64,000 nucleotides of DNA from Archivesica marissinica (lineage: Eukaryota > Mollusca > Bivalvia > Venerida > Vesicomyidae). Of this stretch, positions 8,307 through 18,450 are shown one piece after another. The notes under the pieces were generated by a model. It made no database searches. It was not told the origin of the DNA and was given only the letters and a program-made list of their open reading frames with translations. The position numbers and the translations under genes were made by a program. How positions within the stretch are numbered: position 1 is the stretch's first letter; every line of letters starts with the position of its first letter. The stretch covers positions 15,280,362 through 15,344,361 of the forward strand of contig CM026386.1 of assembly GCA_014843695.1 (NCBI GenBank), given 5' to 3'.

Positions 8307-9893
8307 GGTTGATACATCAAAGGGTTGATACATCATAGGGTTGATACATCATAGGGTTGATACATCATAGGGTTGATACATCATAGGGTTGATACATCAT
8401 AGGGTTGATACATCATAGGGTTGATACATCATAGAGTTGATACATCATAGGGTTGATACATCATAGGGTTGATACATCATAGGGTTGATACATCATAGGG
8501 TTGATACATCATAGGGTTGATACATCATAGGTTGATACATCATAGGGTTGATACATCATAGGGTTGATACATCATAGGGTTGATACATCATAGGGTTGAT
8601 ACATCATAGGGTTGATACATCATAGGGTTGATACATCATAGGGTTGATACATCATAGGGTTGATACATCATAGGGTTGATACATCATTGGGTTGATACAT
8701 CATTGGGTTGATACATCATTGGGTTGATACATCATAGGGTTGATACATCATTGGGTTGATACATCATAGGGTTGATACATCATAGGGTTGATACATCATA
8801 GGGTTGATACATCATAGGGTTGATACATCATAGGGTTGATACATCATAGGGTTGATACATCATAGGGTTGATACATCATAGGGTTGATACATCAGAGGGT
8901 TGATACATCATAGGGTTGATACATCATAGGGTTGATACATCATAGGGTTGATACATCATAGGGTTGATACATCATAGGGTTGATACATCATAGGGTTGAT
9001 ACATCATAGGGTTGATACATCATAGGGTTGATACATCATAGGGTTGATACATCATAGGGTTGATACATCATAGGGTTGATACATCATAGGGTTGATACAT
9101 CATAGGGTTGATACATCATAGGGTTGATACATCATAGGGTTGATACATCATAGGGTTGATACATCATAGGGTTGATACATCATAGGGTTGATACATCATA
9201 GGGTTGATACATCATAGGGTTGATACATCATAGGGTTGATACATCATAGGGTTGATACATCATAGGGTTGATACATCATAGGGTTGATACATCATAGGGT
9301 TGATACATCATAGGGTTGATACATCATAGGGTTGATACATCATAGGGTTGATACATCATAGGGTTGATACATCATAGGTTGATACATCATAGGGTTGATA
9401 CATCATAGGGTTGATACATCATAGGGTTGATACATCATAGGGTTGATACATCATAGGGTTGATACATCATAGGGTTGATACATCATAGGGTTGATACATC
9501 ATAGGGTTGATACATCATAGGGTTGATACATCATAGGTTGATACATCATAGGGTTGATACATCATAGGGTTGATACATCATAGGTTGATACATCATAGGG
9601 TTGATACATCATAGGGTTGATACATCATAGGGTTGATACATCATAGGGTTGATACATCATAGGGTTGATACATCATAGGGTTGATACATCATAGGGTTGA
9701 TACATCATAGGGTTGATACATCATAGGGTTGATACATCATAGGGTTGATACATCATAGGGTTGATACATCATAGGGTTGATACATCATAGGGTTGCTACA
9801 TCATAGGGTTGATACATCATAGGGTTGATACATCATAGGGTTGATACATCATAGGGTTGATACATCATAGGGTTGATACATCATAGGGTTGAT
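8304..9893 (+). repeat. 16-bp satellite, about 100 units
   Basis: The unit is GGGTTGATACATCATA. Nearly all units are identical. Variants are a few CATTGGG units at 8,690-8,755, one CAGAGGG, one GTTGCTAC near 9,795, and several 15-bp units with GG instead of GGG (near 8,528, 9,375, 9,535 and 9,583). The array lies within the viral-like island and touches the ORFs on both sides. Confidence 0.97.
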
Positions 9894-9944
9894 ACATCAT
9901 TTGGGTTACAATATTCTAAAGTACAATTGGGTTTAGATACAGAA

Positions 9945-10334
9945 ATGTATATAGAAATGGTAAATGAGGAAATAATCAGAAAAGTAGGAGATGTTGACTT
10001 AACAACAATTACTACTGAACATATTTTAATTTTAGATGGGGTAACATATAACAATTATTATGGGATGCTTTTTTCATATGCGCAACAATATTTAGGGAAA
10101 GAAATGGATATAGAAAGTATATTATCACATTTTCTATCGAAACGTAAATTAGATATCGTTGAATTAGATGATATAGAATTTATGTACACTACATTAGGTA
10201 TGGGATATGAGAAATGGACCTCAATGTATGATGATTATGTTGTTTCTAGAAATAGATTAGTATTACCATATGATGAAAGCTATATAAATGTACTTGATGT
10301 GTTACTATACCATCATTCAAAGAGAACTTGGTAG
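9945..10334 (+). CDS. First of two tandem paralogous ORFs, 5'-truncated by the satellite
   Basis: The open frame enters from the satellite without an ATG. The first ATG is at 9945 (MYIEMVNEEIIRK). About 17 further residues upstream of that Met are non-repeat, so the array seems to have removed the original start. The protein aligns by eye with the next gene: MVNEEI near the start, MDIESIL versus MDMESVI in the middle, and YINV-x3-LLYHH at the end. It is acidic and about 130 aa from the Met. Function is unknown. Only 10 nt separate its stop from the next ATG. Confidence 0.6.
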   Translation: MYIEMVNEEIIRKVGDVDLTTITTEHILILDGVTYNNYYGMLFSYAQQYLGKEMDIESILSHFLSKRKLDIVELDDIEFMYTTLGMGYEKWTSMYDDYVVSRNRLVLPYDESYINVLDVLLYHHSKRTW

Positions 10335-10344
10335 TATAGGTAAC

Positions 10345-10758
10345 ATGTCACATATAGTAAAAATCGGTGTGGAAGGAGGATTTTGTTCAGAATTTGTTAA
10401 TAGTATTATACATTTAGATTTAGGGGGTGAGGTTTTGATTGATATGGTTAATGAAGAAATAACACGAAAGAGAATACCAAAAGAGGAGAATTTTGGTAAT
10501 ATGTTGTCAAATGTATATATACATTTGAGGCCATATATAGATATGGAAAGTGTTATAAAACATTATTTATATAACAGAAATATTGCGGTTGTTAAACATA
10601 AAGATATAGAAGCTGTGTTAAAAGAAAAACTTGATTTAGACAGTTGGGATATAATATATAATAACTATTTAGAGAAGACAAAAATAACTCCAGAGGATGA
10701 TGATTATATAAATGTATGCGGTGTATTACTATACCATCATTTAGAAAGAAAGATTTGA
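10345..10758 (+). CDS. Second tandem paralogous ORF, 137 aa
   Basis: The ATG at 10345 (MSHIVKIGVEGGF) is chosen because it follows the upstream stop by 10 nt and because the open frame before it overlaps the neighbour. Shared blocks with the upstream protein are MVNEEI-x-RK, MESVIKHYL and YINV-x3-LLYHH-x2-R, which shows a gene duplication. The paralog is complete at the N-terminus and indicates what the first copy lost. The NADAR gene starts 8 nt after its stop, so the three genes form a compact row. No family was recognised. Confidence 0.65.
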   Translation: MSHIVKIGVEGGFCSEFVNSIIHLDLGGEVLIDMVNEEITRKRIPKEENFGNMLSNVYIHLRPYIDMESVIKHYLYNRNIAVVKHKDIEAVLKEKLDLDSWDIIYNNYLEKTKITPEDDDYINVCGVLLYHHLERKI

Positions 10759-10766
10759 AGAGAACT

Positions 10767-11275
10767 ATGGATGACAGAATAACAAACGATATGGTTTTAT
10801 TTTATGGACAAAACAGTGTCTTCAGTAATTTTTACCTTGCAGACTTTATGATAGTGATGGAGTGAAATATATATGTACTGAACAATATTTTCAACATAAA
10901 AAAATGGTACAATGTCAGGAACATACTATTGCAGAGAAAATCCTTATTTCTACAAATGCAGCAGAAATACGACACCTAGGAAGGTCAAGATCTGAACTTT
11001 TTGATGTACAACAATGGAACAGAGATTCAGAACAAGTGCTTTTTGATGGAAACTGGTTAAAATATAAACAAAACGAATACTTAAAGAGATTTTTATTAAA
11101 TACAAATAATAAAATTCTTGCAGAGGCTAACCCACGAGACTGTATTTGGGGTATTGGCTTAAATATGTGGCATAAAAATGCGACAGTGCAAGCAAAATGG
11201 AAAGGACTAAATAAGTTTGGAGAAATATTAATGGATATTAGATATTTTATTGGGGAAAATATTAATGTTTTTTAG
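10767..11275 (+). pseudogene. NADAR / YbiA-like N-glycosidase family protein, one frameshift
   Basis: NADAR-superfamily proteins cleave N-glycosidic bonds of riboflavin intermediates or remove ADP-ribose from nucleic acid. The first frame, from ATG 10767, carries the N-terminal signature LFYGQNSVFSNFY. The second frame, open from 10862 and readable from about 10,840, has YICTEQYFQHKK, LGRSRSELFDVQQW, the KYKQNEYLKRFLL block and the closing RDCIWGIG, all in family order. The frames part at about 10,835, where one base appears to be missing. The total span of about 169 residues matches the family. It is the last gene of the island, 8 nt past its neighbour. The substrate cannot be told from sequence. 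The lesion may be decay or an assembly error. Confidence 0.85.
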
Positions 11276-11400
11276 TAATAGTTACAATATACTCATGAAT
11301 ATTTGTATAAAAATGATATTATTATTAAAATTATTAGTTAATTAGTTATTAGTAAATAAAAAAAATTATATTGAAATTTATTATGTGTTATGTTATTTTT
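11276..11400. other. AT-rich end of the viral-like island
   Basis: Very AT-rich, with AATAAAAAAAATTATA near 11,350 as a possible poly-A signal for the NADAR transcript. After about 11,400 the composition changes to repeat-rich host-like DNA. No terminal inverted repeat or target-site duplication was recognised. Confidence 0.4.
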
Positions 11401-11414
11401 AGTAGTCACTAAGG

Positions 11415-11605
11415 GTGGCACTATGGGGGCATGTCAAATATGTGCATGTGTATAAATCCCCATAGCGCCATAAAAAAAAACGGTCCATACTGCCACCCAC
11501 CTCGGTAAAACGGTCCATAGTGCCATAGACACGGTCCATAGTGCCACCCCTATACTCGGTAAAACGGTCCATAGTGCCATAGACAGCGTCCATAGTGCCA
11601 CCCTA
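11415..11605. repeat. Degenerate minisatellite around CGGTCCATAGTGCC
   Basis: CGGTCCATAGTGCCA and variants occur about five times, alternating with CATAGACA and with CACCCCTATACTCGGTAAAA. The 64-aa minus-strand frame over it is a by-product. Confidence 0.75.
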
Positions 11606-11786
11606 TTACTTGGAGGGACGGATGGAATTATGTTTCACTTACCCGACGATAGTCCTGTAACAAGTACACAGAAGAACAAATCACGACGGAACATTGCCCT
11701 GAAAACAGATGTATAGAAAGGGTGGCTAGAAAACTCAATCATAGTTCTTGTGATCAGCTAGTATTTAGAAAACTCAACAAAGCACA

Positions 11787-11960
11787 TATATACAGTCAAT
11801 CTTGTGTTAGTGGTCACCTCCATAAGCAGCCAACGTGTATTATATATACAGTCAAACCTGTGTTAGTGGTCACGTCCATAAGCAGCCAACGTGTATTATA
11901 TATACAGTCAAACCTGTGTTAGTGGTCACCTCCATTAGCAGCCAACTTGTATTAAGCAGC
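11787..11960 (+). repeat. 56-bp unit repeated three times, made of a MITE end
   Basis: TACAGTCAAACCTGTGTTAG followed by GGTCACCTCCATAAGCAGCC recurs with a 56-bp step at 11,791, 11,847 and 11,903. The same TACAGTCA...GCAGCC sequence forms the ends of the MITE at 45176-45353, so this is a tandemly amplified MITE terminus. Confidence 0.75.
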
Positions 11961-11994
11961 CACTTTCGGTGATTCCCTTGTGTATACACAATTC

Positions 11995-12090
11995 TGTTAC
12001 CTCGATTGCGAAACAAGTTCCTACAACTCCTAATAACTCTCGAGACCTCATTCCTGATGGAATCCATCGCCACGGGGGAGAGAGAAGAGG
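11995..12090 (-). mobile_element. SINE-A 3' fragment
   Basis: The minus strand reads GGCGATGGATTCCATCAGGA, AATGAGGTCTCGAG and TTTCGCAATCGAGG, as at 12850-13055 and 18225-18450. The fragment runs straight into the 59-bp array at its GGGAGAGAGAAGAGGC end. Confidence 0.7.
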
Positions 12091-12795
12091 CAATATGCAA
12101 TATTAGTCTCCTACCTATTGTATATCAACCAATTGATAGGGAGAAGAGGCAATATGCAATATTATTCTCTTGCCTATTGTATATCAACCAATTGATAGGG
12201 AGAAGAGGCAATATGCAATATTATTCTCCTACCTATTGTATATCAACCAATTGATAGGGAGAAGAGGCATTATGCAATATTATTCTCCTACCTATTGTAT
12301 ATCAACCAATTGATAGGGAGAAGAGGCATTATGCAATATTATTCTCCTACCTATTGTATATCAACCAATTGATAGGGAGAAGAGGCATTATGCAATATTA
12401 TTCTCCTACCTATTGTATATCAACCAATTGATAGGGAGAAGAGGCATTATGCAATATTATTCTCCTACCTATTGTATATCAACCAATTGATAGGGAGAAG
12501 AGGCATTATGCAATATTATTCTCCTACCTATTGTATATCAACCAATTGATAGGGAGAAGAGGCATTATGCAATATTATTCTCCTACCTATTGTATATCAA
12601 CCAATTGATAGGGAGAAGAGGCATTATGCAATATTATTCTCCTACCTATTGTATATCAACCAATTGATAGGGAGAAGAGGCATTATGCAATATTATTCTC
12701 CTACCTATTGTATATCAACCAATTGATAGGGAGAAGAGGCAATATGCAATATTATTCTCTTGCCTATTGTATATCAACCAATTGATAGGGAGAAG
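12081..12795 (+). repeat. 59-bp satellite, about 12 units
   Basis: Units begin GGGAGAAGAGGC and contain ATATGCAATATTATTCTCC and GTATATCAACCAATTGATA. They repeat every 59 bp with GCAATATGC or GCATTATGC variants. The right flank (GGGAGAAGAACTATATGAG...) matches a single-copy sequence at 54,221. Confidence 0.95.
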
Positions 12796-12849
12796 AACTA
12801 TATGAGTTTTCTTTCGTTCTAATCCCTTTAAGTGTATAAACATTTATTT

Positions 12850-13055
12850 TTAGCTCGATTGCGAAACACGTTCTTACGCTCTCGATACCTCATTCCTGAT
12901 GGAATCCAGGAATCCATCGCCACGAGGGAGAGAGAAGAAGCAACGTGGAATTTAAATGCCTTCCCTAAGGGCACAATCACAACGGCTCCAGTGGGGCTCG
13001 AACTCCGGACATTTCGCACATGAAGCGAATGCGCTACCACTGCGCTATCACGACT
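12850..13055 (-). mobile_element. SINE-A copy with tRNA-like head
   Basis: On the minus strand it begins with a tRNA-like head: A box TAGCGCAGTGG and B box GTTCGAGCC near 13,050-12,985. The body follows (GGAGCCGTTGTGATTGTGCC, CTCTCTCCCTCGTGGCGATG), then the tail TTTCGCAATCGAGC. It is a tRNA-derived SINE and not a functional tRNA. Confidence 0.8.
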
Positions 13056-13784
13056 TCCACAAATCCCTTTCTATCTACTGCTGTTGCATTATATGTAAAA
13101 TGTTCATTTCTTGATTATACGTAAAATACTTAAATAAATAATGCTTAATATAATACATTACCACAGTTTATTCAAAATGGTGCACTATTTGTATATATAT
13201 ATAAATTATATTACTGACATTGCAAATGCGCATGTTCGCTACTCAAACACGGAAGAAGAAATGTTGAACCATAAATGTTTGAATATTATTAAATGGCTCA
13301 CTGGACCTGAATACATAGCTATATTATGTTAATGTAGGGTTTCGAACGATGGCAATCAGTAACAACTATAAGTATGCGGATTTCATGAAATAACGAGCAT
13401 TACAGCATTGCATTGCGTGGGGGTAAAAATATATAATGTTGTATATCGATGAATTTAAATAACTATTATGTTGTACCTTTTTATTTTAAAAATTTAAAAC
13501 GAATAAAGATATGCAAGTTTATATTATAAGCAACAATTCTAAACCGAAAGGGTATGTATCCAGGCCCGTAGCCACACTTGAGGCACACCGACGCAGTTGC
13601 CTCGCTTAAAATGTTCAAAGCAAAAACAAAATTAATTAAAAATTAAATAAATAAAATGCCAATATCCCTTTGCTGTGTACAATGTTGACTGCGAGAGAGC
13701 TGAACGGTCAGTACATAATTATACGTCTAAACTCATTAAAACGCAGCAAATTGATTCTATACCCCAACAATTTTAAGGGGGAAC
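13056..13784. other. AT-rich non-genic stretch
   Basis: No gene, array or transposon end was recognised. Short open frames here have no family features. CTATCTACTGCTGTTGC at 13,068 resembles the sequence after 54,265. Confidence 0.5.
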
Positions 13785-13868
13785 ATGCCCCCGGACCCCC
13801 CGGACCCCCCCGGACCCCCCGGACCCCCCGGACCCCCCGGACCCCCGGACCCCCCAGACCCCCCTATA
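13785..13868 (+). repeat. GGACCCCCC minisatellite
   Basis: Repeats of (C)GGACCCCCC occur about ten times, giving runs of five to seven G on the minus strand that could form a G-quadruplex. The Pro-rich frame across it is a by-product. Confidence 0.9.
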
Positions 13869-13909
13869 GATTGCCTTGTGTGCCACTATAAACCGTGATA
13901 TACGTCTCG

Positions 13910-15990
13910 TGTATCGGTGCTTTTCACAGGGCAGATGAGACAATAAACCAAGGTATCATGTATCGGTGCTATACACCGGGCAGATAGGACTATAAACCGA
14001 GGTCTCGTGTATCAGTGCTATACACCGGGCAGATGGGACTATATACCGAGGTATCATGTATCGGTACTATACACCGGGCAGATAGGACTATAAACCGAGG
14101 TATCATGTATCGGTGCTATACACCGGGCAGATAGGACTATAAACCAAGGTCTCATGTATCGGTGCTATACACAGAGCAGATAGGACTATAAACCGAGGTA
14201 TCATGTATCGGTGCTATACATCGGGCAGATAGAACTATAAACCGAGGTATCATGTATAGGTGCTGTACATCGGGCAGATAGGACTATAAACCAAGGTCTC
14301 GTGTATCAGTGCTATACACCGGGCAGATGGGACTATAAACCGAGGTATCATGTATCGGTGCTGTACACCGGGCAGATGGGACTATAAACCGAGGTATCAT
14401 GTATCGGTGTTATACACCGGGCAGTTAGGACTATACACCGAGGTATCATGTATCGATGCTATTCACCGGGCATATAGGACTATAAACCGAGGTATCATGT
14501 ATCGGTGCTATACATCGGCCAGATAGGACTATAAACCGAGGTATCATGTATCGGTGCTATACACAAGGCAGATGGGACAATACACCGAGGTCTCGTGTAT
14601 CGGTGCTGTACAGCGGGCAGATGGGACTATAAACCGAGGTATCATGTATCGGTGCTATACATCGGGCAGATAGGACTAAACACCGAGGTATCATGTATAG
14701 GTGCTGTACATCGGGCAGATAGGACTATAAACCAAGGTCTCGTGTATCAGTGCTATACACCGGGCAGATGGGACTATATACCGAGGTATCATGTATCGGT
14801 GCTGTACACCGGGCAGATGGGACTATAAACCGAGGTATCATGTATCGGTGCTATACACCGGGCAGATGGGACTATAAACCGAGGTATCATGTATCGGTGC
14901 TGTACACCGGGCAGATGGGACTATAAACCGAGGTAGCATGTATCGGTGCTATACACCGGGCAGATGGGACTATAAACCGAGGTATCATGTATCGGTGTTA
15001 TACACCGGGCAGTTAGGACTATACACCGAGGTATCATGTATCGATGCTATTCACCGGGCATATAGGACTATAAACCGAGGTATCATGTATCGGTGCTATA
15101 CATCGGCCAGATAGGACTATAAACCGAGGTATCATGTATCGGTGCTATACACAAGGCAGATGGGACAATACACCGAGGTCTCGTGTATCGGTGCTGTACA
15201 GCGGGCAGATGGGACTATAAACCGAGGTATCATGTATCGGTGCTATACATCGGGCAGATAGGACTAAACACCGAGGTATCATGTATAGGTGCTGTACATC
15301 GGGCAGATAGGACTATAAACCAAGGTCTCGTGTATCAGTGCTATACACCGGGCAGATGGGACTATAAACCGAGGTATCATGTATCGGTGCTATACACCGG
15401 GCAGATGGGACTATAAACCGAGGTATCATGTATCGGTGCTATACACCGGGCAGATGGGACTATAAACTGAGGTATCATGTATCGGTGTTATACACCGGGC
15501 AGATGGGACTATAAACCGAGGTAGCATGTATCAGTGCTATACACCGGGCAGATGGGACTATACACCAAGGTCTCATGTATCGGTGCTATACACCGGGCAG
15601 ATGGGACTATAAACCGAGGTCTCATGTATCGGTGCTATACACCGGGCAGATGGGACTATAAACCGAGGTATCATGTATCGGTGCTGTACACCGGGCAGAT
15701 GGGACTATAAACCGAGGTATCATGTATCGGTGTTATACACCGGGCAGTTAGGACTATACACCGAGGTATCATGTATCGATGCTATTCACCGGGCAGATGG
15801 GACTATAAACCGAGGTCTCGTGTATCGGTGCTATACACCGGGCATATAGGACTATACACCGAGGTATCATGTATCGGTGTTGTACACCGGGCAGATGGGA
15901 CTATTAACCTAAGTAGCATGTATCGGTGCTGTACACCGGGCAGATGGGACTATTAACCGATGCATCATGCATCGATGCTGTACACCGGAC
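13910..15990 (+). repeat. 49-bp satellite, about 42 units, derived from a SINE body
   Basis: Consensus pieces are CCGAGGTATCATGTATCGG, TGCTATACACCGGGCAGA and TGGGACTATAAA. A 12-unit block of 588 bp is duplicated: the frames at 14595 and 15183 encode almost the same protein. The unit matches the interior of the SINE-C element at 58270-58570, which on its own strand reads GATGGGACGTTAAGCCGAGA then TCTCGTGTCGGTGCTGTAC. Confidence 0.95.
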
Positions 15991-16224
15991 ATGAAAAAGA
16001 ACAAGACTTCAGCTTCTTCTGTATCGTACACTCTTCCAAGACAAAATAAATAAATGCACCAAAACAAACAAAAACACATTATTTGTATTAGCGCAATATG
16101 GGACTTTAATTGTAACCACACACTGTTATAAAGCAGTATGACGAACAGATTTACGAGTATCCAAGTGTGAATATCAACATCATTCAAAAGCAAGACACTA
16201 CTGGTTCATTTCAATCTTTCAGTT

Positions 16225-16415
16225 GGGAATTTAAGCCGAGGTCTCGTGTCGGCGCTTTACACCGTGCAAGTAAAAGAACCAGAAGAGACTCTGGAATGCG
16301 TATCTGTCTGTATCATTGCACTATCATCCAAAAATCTAAAATGTCTAATCTCTTCAGGAGTCGTCGCTCATATGGGCAACCGGTAGCGACGTTAAATAAA
16401 ACGTAAAACACACAT
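16225..16415 (+). mobile_element. SINE-C copy, 5'-truncated
   Basis: It begins with GGGAATTTAAGCCGAGGTCT and continues with GTAAAAGAACCAGAAGAGAC, CTAATCTCTTCAGGAG, CATATGGGCAACCGGTAGCG and ends in AAACGTAAAACACACA. The tail is identical to copies near 49,980, 51,730 and (reverse) 58,285. It lies 235 bp right of the satellite that is built from its 5' part. Confidence 0.8.
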
Positions 16416-16529
16416 TCATTTCAAAATTGAATTGATATTGTATTAATACAGTTACGCAAGCAATGTCGAATATGTGCACGAAGGCGTACAGTATTTATAT
16501 TGAATGAGTTTATGCTAATATATATTAGC

Positions 16530-16590
16530 TCGATGGTGAAACAAGTTGTAGCAACGTTAGATTAATCGAGACCTCATTCGTGATGGACGT
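16530..16590 (-). mobile_element. SINE-A tail fragment
   Basis: AGCTCGATGGTGAAACAAGT and GAGACCTCATTCGTGATGG match the SINE-A tail seen at 11995 and 12850 in the same orientation. Confidence 0.5.
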
Positions 16591-16748
16591 GAATTATTGA
16601 ATCGTACGAGTTTGTAATTGAAATCTTATATTCTAAAATAGCACCTTGAAATTGATATCAATGTTAACGTTCTATCATTACTACATGTTCACGTGTCATG
16701 CTTCCTCCCTCCCTTGCCCCCTCCCTCCATCCCTCCCTACCTACATAC

Positions 16749-16754
<6 letters not shown>

Positions 16755-16843
<89 letters not shown>

Positions 16844-17205
16844 TATCTCTCCCTCTCCCCATCTCTCTCCCCTCTCTCTCCCTCCTTCTTACATCTCTCA
16901 CACTCATTATTTCTCTCCCTCCCCTCTCTCACTCTCCCTCTCTCTCCCTCCCTCCCTACCTCTCTCTTACTGTCTCTCTCCCTCTCTCCCCCATCTCGCT
17001 CTCCCATCCTTCCCTCTCTATCACACTATTTCCCCCCTCTCTCCCTCTATCCCTCTCTCCCTCTCTCCCTTCTGTCTCCCTCCCACCCTTCCTACCTATC
17101 TCCCTCCCTTCCTACATCTCTCTCACACTATATCTCTCCATCTCTCTCCCCTCCCTCTCCCTTCCTCTCTCTCCCTTCCTACCTCTCTCTCTCGCACGTG
17201 TCTGT
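16755..17205 (+). repeat. (CA)n microsatellite followed by a 360-bp pyrimidine tract
   Basis: About 45 CA dinucleotides (16,755-16,843, interrupted once by TA) are followed by an almost pure C/T stretch to 17,200. The Ser/Leu/Pro and Thr/His frames through it are by-products. Confidence 0.97.
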
Positions 17206-17244
17206 TCTTTAGCACTGCGTTTAAAAATAATCCTCGTTAATAAT

Positions 17245-17972
17245 CACTATATGCGATCTGTGTTACATTAACCATCAGTAGCTACCTCGACATGGGACAT
17301 ACCTCGCTATATGCGATATGTGTTACATTAACCATCAATAGCTACCTCGACATGAGACATACCTCACTATATGCGATCTGTGTTACATTAACCATCAATA
17401 GCTACCTCGACATGGGACATACCTCGCTATATGCGATATGTGTTACATTAACCATCAATAGCTACCTCGACATGGGACATACCTTGCTATATGCGATATG
17501 TGTTACATTAACCATCAATAGCTACCTCGACATGGGACATACCTCGCTATTTGCGATCTGTGTTACATGATCCATCAATAGCTACCTCGACATGGGACAT
17601 ACCTCCCTATTTGCGATCTGTGTTACATTAACCATCAATAGCTACCTCGACATGGGACATACCTCGCTATATGCGATATGTGCTACATTAACCATCAATA
17701 GCTACCGCGACATGGGACATACGTCGCTATTTGCGATCTGTGTTACATGATCCATCAATAGCTACCTCGACATGGGACATACCTCGCTATTTGCGATCTG
17801 TGTTACATGATCCATCAATAGCTACCTCGACATGGGACATACCTCCCTATTTGCGATCTGTGTTACATTAACCATCAATAGCTACCTCGACATGGGACAT
17901 ACCTCGCTATATGCGATCTGTGTTACATTAACCATCAATAGCTACCTCGACATGGGACATACCTCGCTATTA
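17245..17972 (+). repeat. 60-bp satellite, about 12 units
   Basis: The unit contains GCTACCTCGACATGGGACAT, ACCTCGCTATATGCGATCTG and TGTTACATTAACCATCAATA. The step is exactly 60 bp. ATATGCGATATG, TTTGCGATCTG and CATGATCC variants alternate, which shows secondary duplication of unit groups. Confidence 0.95.
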
Positions 17973-18224
17973 TATTTAACACAATATAAAGAACACTGAC
18001 TTACTCGTTTTGTCTTCGATCCGTCAAAGCAAGGCACTCCTCGACTATTAACTATTAAACCATATTTTCCAAACAAGGAAGTGAAAGTTTTCTATATTTC
18101 GAATGACGTTTTAAAAATCACTACCGTGAATTTGATATGATATTTCATGTTGGAGGAAATATGAGTACCCGGATACAAACCACCTATCCGAGTTGGTGAC
18201 AACCAGTGTACCTCGCCATCTAAC

Positions 18225-18450
18225 ATACCTCCATCACGTTCGAGCCTCTCCGGAGCCGTTACGATTGTGTCGTTAGGCAAGGCATTATATTTCGAGCCCA
18301 CTGGAGCCGTTACGATTGTGCCCTTAAGCAAGGCATTTAAAGTCCACGTTGCCTCTTCTCTCTCCCTCGTGGCGATGGATTCCATCAGGAATGAGGTCTC
18401 GAGAGTGATTAATATAAGTTGAAATAACTTGTTTCGCAATCGAGCTAAAA
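18225..18450 (+). mobile_element. SINE-A copy with an internal duplication
   Basis: Plus-strand copy: GGAGCCGTTACGATTGTG occurs twice (near 18,253 and 18,303), each followed by an AAGGCATT segment. The SINE-A body and tail then follow, ending TTTCGCAATCGAGC near 18,446. A further tail fragment is at 18,476-18,580. Confidence 0.75.

Noticed and set aside
8304..9893. CRISPR array
   Set aside because: Units are 16 bp with no spacers, in eukaryotic DNA; a plain satellite.
8304..9893. Telomeric repeat
   Set aside because: The unit GGGTTGATACATCATA is not TTAGGG or a simple variant, and the array is internal.
13670..13891. Collagen-like or Pro-rich protein
   Set aside because: The Pro/Gly/Arg run is a translation of the GGACCCCCC minisatellite.
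16646..17271. Three Ser/Leu/Pro and Thr/His-rich ORFs of 180-192 aa
   Set aside because: Open only because CA and CT repeats lack stop codons in these frames.
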